From Agroathelia rolfsii (Eukaryota; Basidiomycota; Agaricomycetes; Amylocorticiales; Amylocorticiaceae), in contig JABRWF010000003.1 of NCBI GenBank assembly GCA_018343915.1, forward strand, positions 1,178,001 to 1,242,000: a DNA stretch of 64,000 nucleotides. The letters run 5' to 3'. Shown piece by piece: positions 60,400-64,000 of the stretch. How positions within the stretch are numbered: position 1 is the first letter of the stretch; each line of letters starts with the position of its first letter. Under the pieces are notes generated by a model. It was not told the DNA's origin. It did not search any database and was given only the letters and a program-made list of their open reading frames with translations. The translations under genes and the position numbers were made by a program.

Positions 60400-63300
60400 A
60401 GAGTTGCATGACTAAATAGGTATAATCATGAATCTGGAAACTTTAGTCAATACATTCAGTGGCTGCTTCTAGACATAAGAAGCAGTCAGATTAAGATTGG
60501 ATTTCACATTAACTCGCGGTGTTGGGAATTGAGGCTGGTGATCTTTTTAATAAGATATAGGTGACAATTTGTAGGCGTAGGCATGGAGCTGAGTAAATGA
60601 AGGAAACCAAAATAGAAGTACATTTGATTATGGGGATAGGCTCCAAGTGAAATGAGTGCTTTCTGCTAGGGAATGCCGGCATTAAGCAGTGTTTTTGATA
60701 TGCGTCAGAGGGGGAGGGGCAAATAGGCGCTAGAGAGCAACCCATCTTTTGCTCCATCCACCACCACACTCATCTGTTCAACTTGCTCTTTGTAACCTGC
60801 CATTCTCTCCCTCAAACAGCTACCTTCTTCTTTTGGTTATTGTGGCCTGGCTGCCAGCCAGAAGGGAAGTGATCAGCAAGAGACTGTGAGACCCACCCCG
60901 CTGCACACCTCTATTTCTCCTCAGGTTTAAAAGCCCAGCCGCAATTGGAAAGGGCGGAGTGCTTCCATCCAACACCACATCCAGACCAAATAGCATGCTC
61001 CAAAAATCAAGTAACCATTTCTTTGTAGCCGCACACTCACAGAGCTATCAATATATATATGTTATGTAAAAGTTGCTGTATCGGTCGCCTGCACATACCT
61101 AAGCTGACTACCACCAAGATAAAAATGTCTACTGGCAATAATGAGTCAACTCCTTATGATTTTGGTTTCAATTTCATAATGATCTTGAAGATGATTGAGC
61201 CACACAAACAAGACAGGGAGTTTGTCGAGCTTGAGTTGAGGAGGGTCGCTTTGCTACCGCCGAGATACTCACCTAGATAAGCCTTGCAAAGCTTTGTGTT
61301 CTTCGCATTAGGTTGCGCTCTCATAGTTAAGACATGAGATTGAACTGCTGCTGGATTTTACCGGCCTTTACAAGCGTCCCAGGGCTTCCTTCTTAGAGTG
61401 CTATTCCGCCCCGCCCGATCGCTTGCTCAGGAGACGTGAGGAGATAGTATCGGTGTCGGTGAAGTGTGCCCTTGGATGAAATGAAAAGGCATATAGATAT
61501 TAGAGGGATCAAGAGGCTGATCCTATGACTTGCCATCATGAGCTCAATGACGGCGAGCAGGGGCAAATAGGAAGGTGTATCTTTTAGCACATGAAGAGGC
61601 AGAAACAAGAAACAAGACTCAGGCTGCGATCAACCAAGGCCGGAGGTCAAGATCTTATCCTCCACTGATATATAGGCCTGGTCCATGTAAGAGGGATGAT
61701 GGTGGGAGCGCATTGGTTGTTAATCACCCTATGAATAAGCAGTGCAAACAGGAGAAGTAAATGGGTATGTCGGCAAGGACTATGACTGAATGCAAACAAG
61801 TTGGCGAAATTGGAAGGCTGTGAGCTTGCGATAAAATGACACACTCCTGAAAGCAAAAAACTAAAGGCAGTGCCAGTGCTAGCATGAGTACTAGTACATG
61901 CTATCGAAGGTTAGATGCAAGAACGCACTAGTCAAAGCGGCAGTGAGCGAAGCGTATGGGATAGAAGACCTAAAAGATAAGGGGAATGAGCAAAGTTAAG
62001 ATGAGCACGTCATCGAGTAACATGAAGCATAGTGCAGATATTGGCGGTGCGCATACAGGCGACATGTAGCCTTGTCCGCGTTGAGCAACCGTGACGATGC
62101 GCAAAACACCGATGGATAGCACATATGAAGGGGATCTCGAGACCGAGTTTGGCCTGGGTAACGTTGTCAGACATGAGTGGTAGTATGCAATGATAACAAA
62201 CAGAGGGAAGCACCATTCGTACTGCTCCGCAGAGGTGTTTGGGATGAGCGACACAGTAGGGAAACGTTACAGTTAAGCCCGGGAAAGCAGCTAACCAAAA
62301 TTTGATGTCTGCACTATCGAACGTCCTTTTGAGAAATACGTAGATCTGGGCTCTGAATCACGAGTGACGGTCTACTTGCTCAGCGAGGCCAAGACATAGG
62401 TAGAATTCCTCGAACTGACCTGTTGTCCACGGAAATCAATCTCTCCCTTGGCACTAAATACAAGACCTTCATGAAGTTTCATCAACGGTTTGCTTGGCAA
62501 TGTTAAAGGGAGCATAGTGTATAGAAGTCTCACTCAGCTCAAGATCACGCTCATACTCTTGGAATCTTGTTGGCCGAGCTAGCTCTTTTTCGTGGGGGAG
62601 ATTTATGGAGTAAGAGGCACGCCCTGCAAGGCTCTCATCCAATTGACTCTCAAGTTCTCTGGCATTGCTTTGTACACGGACTATGACCATGGCCTTGCTA
62701 GCGTATTCCGAGTTTGGCCTTGACAGGAAAGTGGCTTGCATGACGGAGGTTGTGTTGACGTATTTTGAAAAATGACTCGAGACGGAAAGCACAGTAATGA
62801 TGCGAGGGTATTGCCAAAATCCAAGGAAGGTGGAGAGATATCCAGTAGAGGCGTAGGCCGGAAAGACAGCGAGCGCGTCTTGATCGCGATTGAGCCTGAG
62901 TCTGGAGTCCGATACGAGCGCGCGTCCGAGTTGCCGGCAACACAATACACCCCCGTTGCAGTTGACCGCTCCTCATCCCCCTTTGCGAAAACTGCTCTTC
63001 AAATAGACCCTCTCCCCGCCGATGTGGATAGAATCATCGTTGATATGAACTCCATACCTAACCACCTCTATCATCTCACTATACGCAAGCAGTAGCTATC
63101 TCCAGTATTTCTTACCCTATGTGCTAATGTAATTCCCATGCGCAGAAATGTTCTTACTCACTCCTAAGCTACTCGGGAGAGCATGCTACGCTCCTAAGGC
63201 GGCTCGATGGCAAGTACTAGACGAGGTCTGGGACGCGAGTGTCCACTACATACCTTTCCCGTTGCATCTGCGTCTTCACATGCTTTTGGGTCTGCCAATA

Positions 63301-64000
63301 CTGCCATCTCCTGTCTTTTCTCTAATCATTGAATCTTTTGTGAAGGTAGGGCATGATTTGCTTTCCGCCATCGCCCCCTTCTTTCCCCACGCACTATCCT
63401 CGCATGGCTTGAATTCTGCCGGTGAAAAGCATCGTTCTGCAATGAAAACTAACTCCATGGTATGAATGGAGATGAGGGATCATCCTTATGGAATTTGCAG
63501 TCCAACGTTCTATTTTGCGATTTATATACTATACAGGACAGCGGATGCAGAAACCCGTCGATGTAATTCTATCATCCGTCACTAAGAGGTACGTGTGCTG
63601 CTCGCTATTCTCGAGTTGAACGCTTGTATGTTCTTCTTTCTATGTTGTCGTCCCGATTCCAGTTTTGATCTACACATCTGATATAGCCACGAATAAGGCC
63701 ATTGTAAAGAACGCTTGCTCATAGTAAACGTTTAGTGCGCATTATATGTTAGCCACCTTGTCATTACCTCTAACTCAACCAAGACGAAAGATGATGCAAT
63801 GATGGTTGTGCGACAGTTGCTTTGCCATTGGCAGTTCAAAAAGTCAAAAAATAATACATGTCTTATGGTCTCAGTAAGAAAACAATACACATTGAAGCAT
63901 AAACAAAAAGAGGAAGAAAAGTATAGGTGACAAGAGAAAAACATGATGTTCGGGCTAATCGGTGTTATAAATCGTTCAAAAGTAAAGAACTCAAGAAAGC
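60400..64000. repeat. Diverged segmental duplication, copy B (partner 20930-25570)
   Basis: It shares block order with 20.9-25.6 kb, for example GCTGTATCGG...GTCAACTCCT, the GACCGCTCCTCAT block and the final 450 bases up to the window edge. Reading frames are somewhat better kept here than in copy A, notably 61125-61280 (+) and 62772-63095 (+, ending LTIRKQ). No family is recognised. Confidence 0.6.
61125..61280 (+). CDS. Possible short exon, unknown protein
   Basis: An ATG starts a 51-residue frame (MSTGNNESTPYDFGF, then DREFVELELRRVALLPP) that looks protein-like in composition. The equivalent place in copy A (near 21240-21350) keeps a similar ending, VELRSKGIALLPQR in one frame, but has stops. 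That conservation suggests a former exon. A splice donor may lie near the end. I do not recognise the family, and it may be part of a decayed gene. Confidence 0.25.
   Translation: MSTGNNESTPYDFGFNFIMILKMIEPHKQDREFVELELRRVALLPPRYSPR

Noticed and set aside
62469..62945. 158-codon minus-strand frame in duplication copy B
   Set aside because: It is not kept in copy A and overlaps a plus-strand frame; no recognisable family. I leave it uncalled.

Overview
The window looks like nuclear DNA of a filamentous basidiomycete, most likely an agaricomycete. Host genes are split by many short introns (about 45-110 bases) with GT..AG ends and include micro-exons of 10, 12 and 19 bases. The gene families fit: a cytochrome b561, a neutral amino-acid permease, a class-3 aldehyde dehydrogenase, caspase-like C14 peptidases, and large TPR-CHAT proteins. 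The retroelements are a chromodomain Ty3/gypsy and a Ty1/copia element. I cannot name the species.

Layout. 1-7 kb is ordinary chromosome: a 6-exon cytochrome b561 gene (+), an 11-exon amino-acid permease (-) and the decayed 3' half of a tail-anchored ALDH3-type gene (-). 9.7-37 kb is a cluster of putative clan CD cysteine peptidases. It holds one intact TPR-CHAT gene (9787-13933, +), an intact-looking caspase-domain gene (16857-19612, +), and two broken TPR-CHAT paralogues on the minus strand (25751-29343 and 32709-37029). A 5' fragment of another copy lies at 40116-40480. The CHAT domains all keep the His/Cys dyad, and 13 or more 45-residue TPR-like units precede it in two of the genes. The intact gene and the one at 32.7-37 kb share an identical 15-base TATA-box segment.

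37.5-60.3 kb is an AT-rich transposon nest: a MITE-like inverted repeat, two families of solo-LTR-like elements inserted into each other, a 7.1-kb chromodomain gypsy element with 856-base LTRs, and a 7.0-kb copia element on the minus strand with 365-base LTRs. Target-site duplications are visible for most of these. The two LTR pairs differ almost only by transitions. Nearly all premature stops in the elements, and in the 32.7-37 kb TPR-CHAT gene, can be explained by one C-to-T or G-to-A change, which points to RIP-like or methylation-linked decay.

60.3-64 kb is a diverged copy of 20.9-25.6 kb. In the first copy a CHAT gene follows directly, so another CHAT gene is predicted just beyond the right edge.

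How the parts may work together (inference): TPR arrays coupled to CHAT peptidases, beside a caspase-like peptidase, in a fast-turning, transposon-rich locus resemble regulated-death or self/non-self recognition loci. The sequence itself shows only the architecture, not the function.
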